Shown: positions 1 through 9,347, counted from the first letter of the stretch. The stretch: DNA of 64,000 nucleotides from an uncultured Clostridia bacterium (GCA_947626165.1 CANQRG010000009.1:57569-121568), one strand, 5' to 3'. Notes: generated by a model not told the origin, from the sequence alone. Made by a program: numbers and translations.

Positions 1-2
1 GC

Positions 3-962
3 GACATTGTAACAGACAGAATGAGAACAATATTCAAATCGGTATTTATGCTCGCATTGCCAATAGCAGTAAGCTCTGTTATAACAACTGTAATATCCAT
101 GATCGACCTTGCAACCATTCCTCCTATAATCAAGTCGCTTTATGATAGAAACAGCAGTATAGGTTTGTTTAAGATAATCGGCGATCAAATAGATGCACCA
201 GACATTCCCAACTTTGTTTACGGCTCGTTCGTAGGTCTTGCGCTTACTATATTCGGTCTTATTCCGTCTCTTACAAGCATATTCGGTAAAAGCTCATTTG
301 CAAACGTAGCAGCCTGCTACTCGAAGAAAAATATGAACGCTCTTGCCAAAAGTGCGAATGCGGCTCTATTTTCAACTAACTTTATTGCGATGCCCTGCGC
401 TTTGGGTATTATGATTTTAAGCAAGCCTATACTGTCTCTTTTTTTCAGAACCAGACCTCTGGAGGTTTCCATATCAGTTAAACCTCTTATGTACCTTTGT
501 ATAGGTATGATCTTTATTTCAATAACAGTAACTACATTTTCTCTTCTTCAAGCTGTGGGTAATGTTAAAGCTCCGCTGAAAATACTTGCGGTAGGTTTGA
601 TAATAAAGCTTGGTTTAAATATTGCACTTATGAACATACAGATACTAAACATAAGCGGAGCCGCAATATCAACAAGCGTAAGCTATATGTTTATAGGAAT
701 ATGCGCCGTACTCACTTTTGTAAAACACACAAATGTAAAAATTGATTTGATTACAACAACTATAAAACCTCTTTTTGCCGGAATTTTGTCGTCAATTGTA
801 ATACTATTCAGCTTCATTTTTGTAAATGAAAACCATAATCAGGTTATTTCTATGGCATTTTCTATAATAATTGGTGGCATTATGTACATTTTATTTATGT
901 GTTTATTGTCTGTTTTCAACAAAAATACTATAAAAAGCCTGTTTTTTAATACAAATATTTAA
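3..962 (+). CDS. Polysaccharide biosynthesis / MATE-MurJ-like flippase (SpoVB/YabM-like), C-terminal part, cut by window edge
   Basis: Frame is open to the window start (codons DIVTDR precede the listed Met); multi-spanning hydrophobic protein; followed by mazG-HU-rqcP as in yabM-yabN-yabO synteny. Confidence 0.75.
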   Translation, partial: DIVTDRMRTIFKSVFMLALPIAVSSVITTVISMIDLATIPPIIKSLYDRNSSIGLFKIIGDQIDAPDIPNFVYGSFVGLALTIFGLIPSLTSIFGKSSFANVAACYSKKNMNALAKSANAALFSTNFIAMPCALGIMILSKPILSLFFRTRPLEVSISVKPLMYLCIGMIFISITVTTFSLLQAVGNVKAPLKILAVGLIIKLGLNIALMNIQILNISGAAISTSVSYMFIGICAVLTFVKHTNVKIDLITTTIKPLFAGILSSIVILFSFIFVNENHNQVISMAFSIIIGGIMYILFMCLLSVFNKNTIKSLFFNTNI

Positions 963-1116
963 AAAGCACTTGAAATTAAATTAAAATTGGAGTATTATTA
1001 TATAGGACTTTTTTATTTTGTAAGTATCGCAGTCAGTGAACTGCAACATTCTGCGTATTGCTGAAGCAAATATTACATAAATTTAGAAGTCAAAACCTTT
1101 CGGAGTTGTTTTATTA

Positions 1117-1917
1117 ATGGTTGATTTCAATTTTAAAGAAAGATATAATATTGATGACTTAATTGAAATCGTAAGACTTCTGAGAAGTGAAAACGGCTGC
1201 CCTTGGGATAAAGAGCAAACTCATAAATCTATTCGTATGGATATTCTTGAAGAGGTTTACGAGGTTATTGAAGCTATTGACTTCGACAGCGAGGAAATGC
1301 TGAGAGAAGAACTTGGCGATGTGCTTTTGCAGGTGGTGTTTCATTCTCAGATCGAAACCGAAAAAAACTCATTTAATTTTTCGGATGTAACTAATGATAT
1401 TTGCAATAAGTTGATTGTCCGCCATCCTCATGTTTTCGGAGAGGTTTCTGTTGAAAGCTCGGAAGATGTTTTGAAAAACTGGGATAGCATTAAGAAAGAG
1501 ACAAAAGGACAAAAAACTTTTACCGACACACTGAAAAGTGTTCCTCGTGTGTTCCCTTCCCTTTTAAGGGCCGGCAAGCTCGGAAAGAGAGCCTCAAGAG
1601 CTAATTTGGATTTTAAGGACGCTGACAGCGCATTTCAATCTCTTAAAGACGAGGTCGAAGAACTGTCCGAGTCTATTAGATCCAACAACACAGAGCTAAT
1701 TTCTGAGGAGTTGGGAGATGTATTGTTTTCAACTGTCAATGTAGCGAGAAAACTTAACCTTAACGCTGAAGAACTTTTGACCAGCGCAAACGAAAAGTTT
1801 ATTTCACGCTTTGAAAAGGTTGAGAAAATGGCTATCGACAATAATGAAAATATGCAGGATCTATCGCCGGAAAAATTGGACAAGTACTGGAACAAAGTAA
1901 AGGCAGACAAACGATGA
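1117..1917 (+). CDS. mazG: Nucleoside triphosphate pyrophosphohydrolase MazG
   Basis: LRSENGCPWDKEQTHKSIRMDILEEVYEVIEAID and EELGDVLLQVVFHSQI motifs, duplicated MazG domain. Confidence 0.95.
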   Translation: MVDFNFKERYNIDDLIEIVRLLRSENGCPWDKEQTHKSIRMDILEEVYEVIEAIDFDSEEMLREELGDVLLQVVFHSQIETEKNSFNFSDVTNDICNKLIVRHPHVFGEVSVESSEDVLKNWDSIKKETKGQKTFTDTLKSVPRVFPSLLRAGKLGKRASRANLDFKDADSAFQSLKDEVEELSESIRSNNTELISEELGDVLFSTVNVARKLNLNAEELLTSANEKFISRFEKVEKMAIDNNENMQDLSPEKLDKYWNKVKADKR

Positions 1918-2034
1918 TTTTGGCTAAAAGAAATTTTTATAAATTTCTTTGCAAAGGCTTAACCGAAAATCATTAAATCGGTAAGCAAATAATATTATTT
2001 GGCTATTTGCCAAAAATTTGGGAGGAAAATTAAA

Positions 2035-2310
2035 ATGACAAAGACTGAGCTTGTAAGCCTTATCGCTGATAAGGGAGACTACTCAAAAAAGGATGCTGAA
2101 AAAGCATTGGCAACAGTTATTGATGCTATCACCACATCACTTAAAAAGGGTGAAAAGATTTCTCTTGTAGGTTTCGGCACCTTTGAGGTTCGCGACAGAG
2201 CTGCTAAAACTGCTATCAATCCTATGACAAAGGAGAAGATCAATGTTCCTGCTAAGAAGGTTCCTGCTTTCAAGGCTGGAAAGGCTCTTAAGGATGCAGT
2301 TGCAAAGTAA
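2035..2310 (+). CDS. hup: HU family DNA-binding protein
   Basis: MTKTELVSLIADKG...GFGTFEVRDRAAKTAINPMTKEKINVPAKKVPAFKAGKALK; internal ATG at 2035 after GGAGG. Confidence 0.95.
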   Translation: MTKTELVSLIADKGDYSKKDAEKALATVIDAITTSLKKGEKISLVGFGTFEVRDRAAKTAINPMTKEKINVPAKKVPAFKAGKALKDAVAK

Positions 2311-2322
2311 TTACAATATAAT

Positions 2323-2352
2323 TGCCTGTCAGTTATCTGGCAGGCTTTTAAT
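2323..2352 (+). terminator. Intrinsic terminator of HU gene
   Basis: GCCTG..CAGGC hairpin followed by TTTTAATTTT. Confidence 0.7.
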
Positions 2353-2402
2353 TTTGGTATAACAACTTATTTAATTTAAACACAGTAAGGAACGGTGATC
2401 AT

Positions 2403-2645
2403 ATGAGACTGGATAAATACCTCAAAATAACAAGAATTATAAAAAGGCGTACCGTCGCAAATGAGGCTTGTGACGCGGGAAAGATATCGGTCAATGACAA
2501 AATTGCCCGTGCGTCGTATGACGTTAAGGTGGGCGATATAATTGAAATTAATATGGGGCAAAAGCCGCTTAAAGTTAAAGTAATAAGCATAAGCGACTAT
2601 GTTAAAAAAGACGAAGCCGCCAATTATTATCAAGTTATTGATTAG
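2403..2645 (+). CDS. rqcP: S4-domain RNA-binding protein (RqcP/YabO/Hsp15-like)
   Basis: MRLDKYLKITRIIKRRTVANEACDAGKISVNDKIAR S4 domain; synteny. Confidence 0.85.
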   Translation: MRLDKYLKITRIIKRRTVANEACDAGKISVNDKIARASYDVKVGDIIEINMGQKPLKVKVISISDYVKKDEAANYYQVID

Positions 2646-2666
2646 TTTTTACAACTAAAAAAATAC

Positions 2667-2704
2667 AAAAGCCTGCCGGATTAAACCTACCGACAGGCTT
2701 TATT
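2667..2704. terminator. Bidirectional intrinsic terminator between convergent genes
   Basis: AAAGCCTGCCGG..CCGACAGGCTTT flanked by A/T runs. Confidence 0.75.
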
Positions 2705-2709
2705 TTTAT

Positions 2710-4386
2710 TTACATTTGAATATCATCAGCATCAATCTCAAAGTCGTCTATATCGATCTGCGACATAAAGGCTTTGTAATCTTCTTCGCCGAGATCCTTC
2801 TTCAGTTTATCGTAGTCAAAAGTGCCGTCTTCTTTGTAATAGTCCTCAAGCATTATTGCATCTTCGTCTTCTGATGCATCTGCTTCATCACCTGACGCTT
2901 CTGTTTCATCTGCAATAAGACCTTCGATTAATGATGATAAAGCCGCTGTTAAATCATCTCCAAGCGCTTTCTGAATATTAGTAATAAACTTATCGAGCTT
3001 CATTGACGACTGGTATTTCTCTATCTCATCCATTGTGTAAATTGTTCCGCTCGGGATAGAAACATCCGAAGCATTTGTGATCTCACTTAACAATGTGATT
3101 TTCGCATACTGCGTATCATTTACTGAAATATTGATCTCAGAATTCTGCTTGCTTTCTTCTGCTTTATATACAACATCTAATTTTGCTGTATCGTCACCAA
3201 ACTTAGCTTTAAACTTAACATCTCCTTTTGCCAATCCGTTTTCCTTGTCAGTTATTTCAAAATCCTCAATATCCAATACAAATGATACATCTTTTGTATC
3301 TTCCTCAGCGGCAGTGATGTTTGATTCACAGTCAATGTCAAGTTTTTTACCGTCCTTTACCACAGTAAACAAGCAATTTGCTCCCTCGCCCTCAACGCTT
3401 AAAGCATAAGCGTCATTCTCATCAACGCATACCACTGTAGCGTCATTCAGCTTTATTCCAACTACATCATCGTCATCGTAGATCAAACTTATTTCGGCTT
3501 TTTCTACCTGAGAAACCTCTTTGAGCAATGAATTTTTAGCATCATCTACTTTTGCAGCATAATCATCTTCAGTTAACCCAAGAGCAGAACCTAAAATATC
3601 AACTGCCAGCTTCTTTACATCTTCATCGCTTTTTAGCTTTTCAAAAACAGCTTCTATTATATTTTTAATATTATCAGATGTCAGCGTATATGTTCTCTGC
3701 TTATATGAGTATTCAACCTCTTTGACTTTGCCGTTAAAATCATCTTTCTCATACTCATCAGGAAGTTTATCAGTTATAACCTTTATATAATCGTCTAAAA
3801 TCTTATCATATTTATCGACCTTTATATTAGAAAGATTTTTGATTGACGATAAAGCCGACAAAGCTGAAATTCCTGTAACAGACTTTAAATCGGTTGCCTC
3901 TGCTGAAAACAGTTGATCCTTAAGGTCTTTAAAATCATCTGAGGAAACACTTAAATAAGCATCTGACAGTTCAGGTACTTTTATGTATAACTTTTTAGCC
4001 TCGTTATCATACACACCATTCAACGAAGCAAGATTATTTCCATCGTATGTAATAGATATATCAGTTCCTGCTTTAGCTCCCTTTAGCTTAGTTTCAGATG
4101 TCAGCGACAAAGGCTTGACCTCTGCCCCTAAAGCGTCTGTAACGCCTTTTCCAAACTCAATTGTCGCATTTGTTTTTGAAGCGGTATCAGCCTCGCCCGA
4201 AAACACACCGGAAAATGAGCTTGAATTGAAAGTCGTGTCAAATACATCTGAAAGCATTTCCTTAACGGATAACGATTCAGCCTCATTTTTATTCTTTTCC
4301 CCACAGGCTGTGAAAACAGCTGCTGACATTGCTCCTGCAAGAATAATAGCCGTTGCTTTTTTGAGTATACCTTTTATTTTCATCAA
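2710..4386 (-). CDS. Secreted acidic lipoprotein of unknown function
   Basis: Signal peptide with lipobox (AAVFTACG), K/D/E-rich body, very acidic C-terminus. Confidence 0.7.
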   Translation of the reverse strand: MMKIKGILKKATAIILAGAMSAAVFTACGEKNKNEAESLSVKEMLSDVFDTTFNSSSFSGVFSGEADTASKTNATIEFGKGVTDALGAEVKPLSLTSETKLKGAKAGTDISITYDGNNLASLNGVYDNEAKKLYIKVPELSDAYLSVSSDDFKDLKDQLFSAEATDLKSVTGISALSALSSIKNLSNIKVDKYDKILDDYIKVITDKLPDEYEKDDFNGKVKEVEYSYKQRTYTLTSDNIKNIIEAVFEKLKSDEDVKKLAVDILGSALGLTEDDYAAKVDDAKNSLLKEVSQVEKAEISLIYDDDDVVGIKLNDATVVCVDENDAYALSVEGEGANCLFTVVKDGKKLDIDCESNITAAEEDTKDVSFVLDIEDFEITDKENGLAKGDVKFKAKFGDDTAKLDVVYKAEESKQNSEINISVNDTQYAKITLLSEITNASDVSIPSGTIYTMDEIEKYQSSMKLDKFITNIQKALGDDLTAALSSLIEGLIADETEASGDEADASEDEDAIMLEDYYKEDGTFDYDKLKKDLGEEDYKAFMSQIDIDDFEIDADDIQM

Positions 4387-4536
4387 ATGACCTCCATAAC
4401 AAAATTGTAATAAATTTATAATTAATTATATCAACCTACAGACAAATTGTCAATGGCAATCAAGTGAAAACAAAATGCTAATTATAACATAATTTAACAT
4501 ATTTTGATTCAATCAAAAAATATTTACATTTTATGA

Positions 4537-4758
4537 TTACTCTTTGTTTTCCGCATCATCTTCAGTATCAAAAAGATAATTTGCGTCAACTTTATATAGT
4601 TTTATCAATGCTTTAATTGTTTTAATATTAGGACTTATATCTCCATTTTCATATTTTGATATATTACTTCTGGATATCTCTAATTCAAATGATACTTGCT
4701 CCTGAGTAAGTCCAGCCTTTTTTCTTGCTTGTTTAAGTCTATTTGCAAATTGATCCAT
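4537..4758 (-). CDS. XRE-family HTH regulator
   Basis: FANRLKQARKKAGLTQEQVSFELEISRSNISKYENGDISPNIKTIKALIKLYKV. Confidence 0.85.
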   Translation of the reverse strand: MDQFANRLKQARKKAGLTQEQVSFELEISRSNISKYENGDISPNIKTIKALIKLYKVDANYLFDTEDDAENKE

Positions 4759-4805
4759 TAAATCACGTCCTTTGTTCTACTTTATCATATTTTCACAAAA
4801 ATGTC

Positions 4806-4822
4806 TGTTCTATTTTGGAACA
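4806..4822. promoter_or_regulatory. Candidate operator copy 1 (TGTTC-N7-GAACA)
   Basis: TGTTCTATTTTGGAACA, in the intergenic region of divergent XRE genes. Confidence 0.6.
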
Positions 4823-4864
4823 TTAGCTAATAGATTTTATATTATTTATATGCTAAAATAATAA

Positions 4865-4881
4865 TGTTCTAAATCTGAACA
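4865..4881. promoter_or_regulatory. Candidate operator copy 2 (TGTTC-N7-GAACA)
   Basis: TGTTCTAAATCTGAACA, same architecture as copy 1, 59 bp away. Confidence 0.6.
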
Positions 4882-4927
4882 TTTTTAAATTCAAAATATG
4901 CTAAGATAAAATAAAGGATGTGATAAA

Positions 4928-5158
4928 ATGTATAACTATTTAAAAAGATTAAAAGAGTTAAGAAAAGAATCAGGGCTGTCTCAGCAACAGGTTGCAGAAA
5001 TTTTGCATGTGACGCAAAGCACTTATTCAAAATACGAGAGCGGAGTGAGTTTAATAAAAGTTGACCAAGTAATAAAATTAGCTGAATTTTATAATGTTTG
5101 TATGGATTACATAGGCGGTTTTACAGATAAAAAAGTTAATTTTATTAATGAAAATTAG
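4928..5158 (+). CDS. XRE-family HTH regulator
   Basis: LKRLKELRKESGLSQQQVAEILHVTQSTYSKYESGVSLIKVDQVIKLAEFYNV. Confidence 0.85.
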   Translation: MYNYLKRLKELRKESGLSQQQVAEILHVTQSTYSKYESGVSLIKVDQVIKLAEFYNVCMDYIGGFTDKKVNFINEN

Positions 5159-5227
5159 CTCTAATAAAAAAGAAGCAAGAGAAAATAATCTCTTACTTCT
5201 AATCCTATTGCTTGTGATTATAAATGA

Positions 5228-5353
5228 ATAATTAATTGTCCATTTTCCATTATCAATTATCAATTGTTAAGCCTGACGTTTTGCAAGCTATGTTTCATAT
5301 GATAATTTACCAAGAGCGGACTGGATGCAACGTCACCGTTGCCTGCTCGCCGG
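5228..5353. repeat. Mosaic intergenic repeat, site A
   Basis: Heptamer-like TTATCAATTATCAATTG plus GGATGCAACGTCACCGTTGCC, the exact reverse complement of a 21-bp block at site G (24.2 kb). Confidence 0.7.
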
Positions 5354-5620
5354 TCACTGTTGCTCAGTCGATACGTAAGTTCCACCCTCCCACAGTTCTA
5401 CCTCAGAAATGTCAATATCTGCGTTCCAGCCTACTGCACAGCCTCCACATTCTACCTTGACTAGCTTGAAAAAAGCCTCGTCTTTCAGCTTTTCATAATG
5501 TGAAAATTTAGGTAGTAATTGCTTTGTATCATACTCTTTTACTACTCCATTCTCAAAAGTAACCAACAGAGTCATGTCCTTAACAGGAGTTACATCAGTA
5601 ACCCTTATGAATAATCCCAT
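5354..5620 (-). CDS. DUF2442-like protein
   Basis: VTDVTPVKDMTLLVTFENGVVKEYDTKQLL...VECGGCAVGWNADIDISEVELWEGG pattern. Confidence 0.75.
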   Translation of the reverse strand: MGLFIRVTDVTPVKDMTLLVTFENGVVKEYDTKQLLPKFSHYEKLKDEAFFKLVKVECGGCAVGWNADIDISEVELWEGGTYVSTEQQ

Positions 5621-5642
5621 ATAATAGCCTCCTCCCGTTTTA

Positions 5643-5894
5643 TTATTCCAACGGCGGTAACTTTTTAAGCGTTTTTGTTTCCCACATCTTCATAATGTCA
5701 TCGATATACTGCTCCGCCCATTCTTTCACCAAAGCCTGTGCCTTTGCAGGCAAATCGCCTTCAATCATTTTCAGCGTAGAGATTTCAAATGTTCCGTTAT
5801 ACTCTCCGTAGACCGCATGAAAATGTGGCGGATTATGCTCCCTTGTGAGAAAAATCTTAATGATAATTCCGTAAAATCTTGTTATTTCCGGCAT
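5643..5894 (-). CDS. DUF4160-like protein
   Basis: MPEITRFYGIIIKIFLTREHNPPHFHAVYGEYNGTFEIST..; start overlaps upstream stop (TAATG). Confidence 0.8.
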   Translation of the reverse strand: MPEITRFYGIIIKIFLTREHNPPHFHAVYGEYNGTFEISTLKMIEGDLPAKAQALVKEWAEQYIDDIMKMWETKTLKKLPPLE

Positions 5895-6424
5895 TACACC
5901 TGTCCCCCTATATTTATCGCCTTCATATTAACATCAATTAGATGCGCCTTCTTAGGTGGGATTGCCTTTTCAAATGCTTTATGCAAAGTGTCTAGCGATA
6001 TTATGCCTGTCTCCTTAATGAACTTTCCAAGCAGTATAATATTTGCCATTCCTGACATTTCGTTTTCCTCCGCAAGCTGAGAGGCAGGTAGGTAAAAGCA
6101 CTCTATGTCGTCCCTGTCTGATTTTTTATCGATCATTGTACTGTCAATAAATACCTTTCCGCCAGGCTGCACGCTTCCTATAAACTTGTCAAAAGACGGC
6201 GTGTTCATAGCGATAAGATAATTAGGCTCTAAAACAAGCGGTGAACCGATAGGGTCGTCTGAAATGCAAACGCTGCAGTTTGCAGTACCTCCCCTCATCT
6301 CAGGTCCGTATGATGGAAGCCAAGAGATTTCCTTGCTGTCCATAAGTCCGCCGTATGCAAGTATCTTTCCAGCGAACAAAATTCCCTGTCCGCCAAAGCC
6401 AGCTAAAATTATTTCATTTAACAT
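5894..6424 (-). CDS. 2-oxoacid:acceptor oxidoreductase gamma subunit
   Basis: LAGFGGQGILFAGKILAYGGL..SWLPSYGPEMRGGTANCSV. Confidence 0.93.
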   Translation of the reverse strand: MLNEIILAGFGGQGILFAGKILAYGGLMDSKEISWLPSYGPEMRGGTANCSVCISDDPIGSPLVLEPNYLIAMNTPSFDKFIGSVQPGGKVFIDSTMIDKKSDRDDIECFYLPASQLAEENEMSGMANIILLGKFIKETGIISLDTLHKAFEKAIPPKKAHLIDVNMKAINIGGQV

Positions 6425-6425
6425 C

Positions 6426-7187
6426 TTACTTTTCCTCCTTTGGATTTTTAGCATCGCAGTCTTTAAAAACTCCCAGAGGATAGTAAGGGATCATATCAGT
6501 TCTCAGTCTCTCCAAAGCCTCTACAGGAGAAAGCCCCCAGTTTGTCGGACAAGTGGAAAGCACTTCGACAATAGAGAAGCCCTTTTCGTCTCTCTCATTT
6601 TCAAAGGCTTTTCTTATAGCCTTTTTAGCCTCGTTAATGTGAGGTACACTGTCAACGGCAACTCTCTGTGCAAGAGCCGTTCCAGAAAGGGTCGAAAGCA
6701 TCTCGCAGACCCTTATAGGATAACCCTGAACCTTTGGATCACGTCCGAAAGGAGTTGTCTGAGTTACCTGACCGGGCAAGGTAGTAGGCGCCATTTGACC
6801 GCCAGTCATTCCGTAGGTGGTGTTGTTTACAAAAATAACAACTATGTTCTCACCTCTTGTTGCGGCGTGAACAGTCTCAGCCGTACCTATAGCAGCCAAG
6901 TCGCCGTCGCCCTGATATGTAAACACCATAAGGTCGGGTCTTGCTCTCTTAACGCCCGTCGCAGTAGCAGGAGCTCTGCCGTGAGCCGCCTCTATCATAT
7001 CGCAGTTGAAGTAGTCGTATGCCATAACCGAACAGCCAACAGGACATATGCCAACAGTATTTCCCTCAATGCCCATTTCGTCAATTACCTCACAGACAAG
7101 TCTGTGGATAATTCCATGAGTACAGCCCGGGCAATAGTGCAGATTAACATCGCAAAGCGCATGAGGTTTTTCAAATACAACTGCCAT
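6426..7187 (-). CDS. 2-oxoacid:acceptor oxidoreductase beta subunit (TPP-binding)
   Basis: CPGCTHGIIHRLV..VGCSV..GRAPATATGVKRARPDLMVFTYQGDGDLAAIGTAE. Confidence 0.93.
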   Translation of the reverse strand: MAVVFEKPHALCDVNLHYCPGCTHGIIHRLVCEVIDEMGIEGNTVGICPVGCSVMAYDYFNCDMIEAAHGRAPATATGVKRARPDLMVFTYQGDGDLAAIGTAETVHAATRGENIVVIFVNNTTYGMTGGQMAPTTLPGQVTQTTPFGRDPKVQGYPIRVCEMLSTLSGTALAQRVAVDSVPHINEAKKAIRKAFENERDEKGFSIVEVLSTCPTNWGLSPVEALERLRTDMIPYYPLGVFKDCDAKNPKEEK

Positions 7188-8241
7188 TAGTTGCACCTCC
7201 CAGTTTCTTTATTTCATCTAAAATTTCCGAAGGCTTTGGAATTACTCCGCCTGTTCTTCCGAAGAATGACACAGGAATTCTGCATTCAAGAGCCAGCTTG
7301 ACATCGTCTATCATCTGTCCCATAGACATCTCAACGCTCAGCACATTTTTTGCAGACTTGCAAGCCTCGTTTATCTCCTTAACAGGGAATGGCCACAACG
7401 TCTTAGGACGGAAAAGTCCTGCCTTTATACCCTGCTCTCTTGCTGTATTGACAGCGCTCTTTGCAACTCTTGCCGTTGCGCCAAACGCAGTAACAACGAT
7501 TTCAGCGTCGTCGCAAAGATAAATCTCTGCGTCGGTTTCGGTCTCTTTTATCTTTTTATATCTCTCATAACGACTTATGTTAGAGTTCTCGAGCGTTTCT
7601 GGCTGAAGATAAAGCGAATTGATAATATTGTGCTTTCTCTTCATCTTTGTACCGTCGCATGCCCATGGCTTAGGTTTTTGCTCGGCGCTTATCTCAGGGA
7701 AAGTCACAGGCTCCATCATCTGACCAAGCAGACCGTCTGCCAAAATCATAGCAGGCATTCTGTATTCGTCAGCTTTGTCAAATGCCTTTACTACCATATC
7801 TACCATTTCCTGAACTGACGCAGGCGCAAATACCAAAAGCTGAAAATCTCCATGTCCGAGAGCCTTTGTTGCCTGCCAGTAGTCAGACTGCGACGGCTGA
7901 ATTCCGCCCAGTCCCGGACCGCCTCTCTCTACATTTATAATAACACAAGGCAAATCCGAACCTGCTATGTAGGATATTCCCTCGCTTTTAAGCGATATTC
8001 CAGGCGACGAACTCGAGGTCATACATCTTGTTCCTGTCGCAGACGCACCCAGAACCATATTTATTGCTGCGATCTCGCTTTCAGCTTGTAAAAATACTCC
8101 GCCGTTTGCCTGCATTTTCTTTGCCAAATATGCCGATATCTCCGTCTGAGGTGTTATTGGGTAACCGAAAAAGCATTTACAGCCTGCTCGCATTGCGGCT
8201 TCTGCCAATGCCTCGTTACCCTTCATTAAATTTCTCTCCAT
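7171..8241 (-). CDS. 2-oxoacid:acceptor oxidoreductase alpha subunit
   Basis: LMKGNEALAEAAMRAGCKCFFGYPITPQTEISAYLA...SSPGISLKSEGISYIAG. Confidence 0.93.
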   Translation of the reverse strand: MERNLMKGNEALAEAAMRAGCKCFFGYPITPQTEISAYLAKKMQANGGVFLQAESEIAAINMVLGASATGTRCMTSSSSPGISLKSEGISYIAGSDLPCVIINVERGGPGLGGIQPSQSDYWQATKALGHGDFQLLVFAPASVQEMVDMVVKAFDKADEYRMPAMILADGLLGQMMEPVTFPEISAEQKPKPWACDGTKMKRKHNIINSLYLQPETLENSNISRYERYKKIKETETDAEIYLCDDAEIVVTAFGATARVAKSAVNTAREQGIKAGLFRPKTLWPFPVKEINEACKSAKNVLSVEMSMGQMIDDVKLALECRIPVSFFGRTGGVIPKPSEILDEIKKLGGATNGSCI

Positions 8242-8272
8242 TTAATTCAACTCCATTTATATAGTTTATTTC

Positions 8273-8479
8273 CTATCTCTCAACCGTTATACAACAGTCG
8301 GGACACATAATTGCACAGCTTTTACAGCCTATACAAGCGTCATCGTCAATGCATACCGCTGTGAAATAGCCCTTTGAGTTTCTCTTTTTCTTCTGAAGCT
8401 CAACTATTTTCTTTGGGCAGGCAGTCGTGCAAAGACCACAGCCTTTGCATTTTTCAAAATTAACAGTAATTTTTGCCAT
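8273..8479 (-). CDS. 2x[4Fe-4S] ferredoxin subunit of the oxidoreductase
   Basis: CKGCGLCTTACP ... CIGCKSCAIMCPDCC. Confidence 0.93.
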   Translation of the reverse strand: MAKITVNFEKCKGCGLCTTACPKKIVELQKKKRNSKGYFTAVCIDDDACIGCKSCAIMCPDCCITVER

Positions 8480-8523
8480 ACTTATACTTTTCCTCCTCGT
8501 TTATTTTTCAAAATAATTATCAA

Positions 8524-8760
8524 TTATTCATTCTCTGTTGTTTCTTCTTCATCTACATATTCCATAATATCGCCGGGCTGGCAATTTAATAATTTACAAA
8601 TACGTTCTAAAGTTCTTGTATCTATATTTCCCTTGCCATTTTTCATTTTGGTCAGTGCCGCCTGAGAAATAAGATTTTCCTTTCTGATTTTATATGTGGA
8701 AAATCCTTTTTGTTTTAGCAATTCAAATAGCTTTTCATATTTAAATGGCATTTTAGACAC
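8524..8760 (-). CDS. Small XRE/HTH regulator
   Basis: FELLKQKGFSTYKIRKENLISQAALTKMKNGKGNIDTRTLERICKLLNCQPGDIMEYV. Confidence 0.85.
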   Translation of the reverse strand: MSKMPFKYEKLFELLKQKGFSTYKIRKENLISQAALTKMKNGKGNIDTRTLERICKLLNCQPGDIMEYVDEEETTENE

Positions 8761-8847
8761 CTCTTTTATTTGCCAATATTACTTACTGAATACTTCATAG
8801 TAATATGTTATTACAATTTTTGTGGCAACTGTACAAAATACACAAAT

Positions 8848-8871
8848 ACATTCACTAAACATTGTGAATGT
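8848..8871. promoter_or_regulatory. Inverted repeat, candidate operator
   Basis: ACATTCAC-N8-GTGAATGT, perfect 8-bp arms upstream of the HTH gene. Confidence 0.5.
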
Positions 8872-8910
8872 TTACCATCGACTATTCACTCGTCCAAGTG
8901 TATAATGCAA

Positions 8911-9105
8911 TTACACACTATTTTTATCTCTTTCTATAGCTTCATCAGCTGCTCGATTAAGAAACTTGTTCAGAGAACCGTCATACTCCTTTGCATGTGC
9001 TGCAAGTTTTTCCTTTTTACCTATCGGAACTCTCATCTCTATTCTTTCATAGTGCTCTTTGTTGTATTTATCAATTGCTTTTATCTTATCTTTACTAGCA
9101 GGCAT
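8911..9105 (-). CDS. Small RHH/Arc-like protein
   Basis: KYNKEHYERIEMRVPIGKKEKLAAHAKEYDGSLNKFLNRAADEAIERD; close paralogue at 16373-16564. Confidence 0.7.
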   Translation of the reverse strand: MPASKDKIKAIDKYNKEHYERIEMRVPIGKKEKLAAHAKEYDGSLNKFLNRAADEAIERDKNSV

Positions 9106-9127
9106 ATTTTTACCACCTTATATCCGT

Positions 9128-9334
9128 TTAATCTTCCCTATACTCTAATATATCACCTATATCACATTCAAGCAAACTGCAAAGCTTTGATAGGACAGCA
9201 TAAGATACACTTTTGTTGTGCCTCAATCGTTGCAATGTAGCTTCTCCTAATATTTTTTCTTTTCTTAAACGTGATGTATTATAGCCTTTTGCTTTTAATT
9301 CTGCTAAAACATTAATTTTATATCTTATAGGCAC
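9128..9334 (-). CDS. Small XRE/HTH regulator (paralogue of 8524-8760)
   Basis: LAELKAKGYNTSRLRKEKILGEATLQRLRHNKSVSYAVLSKLCSLLECDIGDILEY. Confidence 0.85.
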   Translation of the reverse strand: MPIRYKINVLAELKAKGYNTSRLRKEKILGEATLQRLRHNKSVSYAVLSKLCSLLECDIGDILEYRED

Positions 9335-9347
9335 ATTACCGCCTCCG

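Noticed and set aside
1159-1344. Listed antisense ORFs over mazG and many others (e.g. 1635-1910, 3077-3409, 3983-4390, 11600-11941, 62264-63124)
   Set aside because: They lie opposite clear protein-coding genes, show low-complexity or mirror-codon composition and have no recognisable domains.
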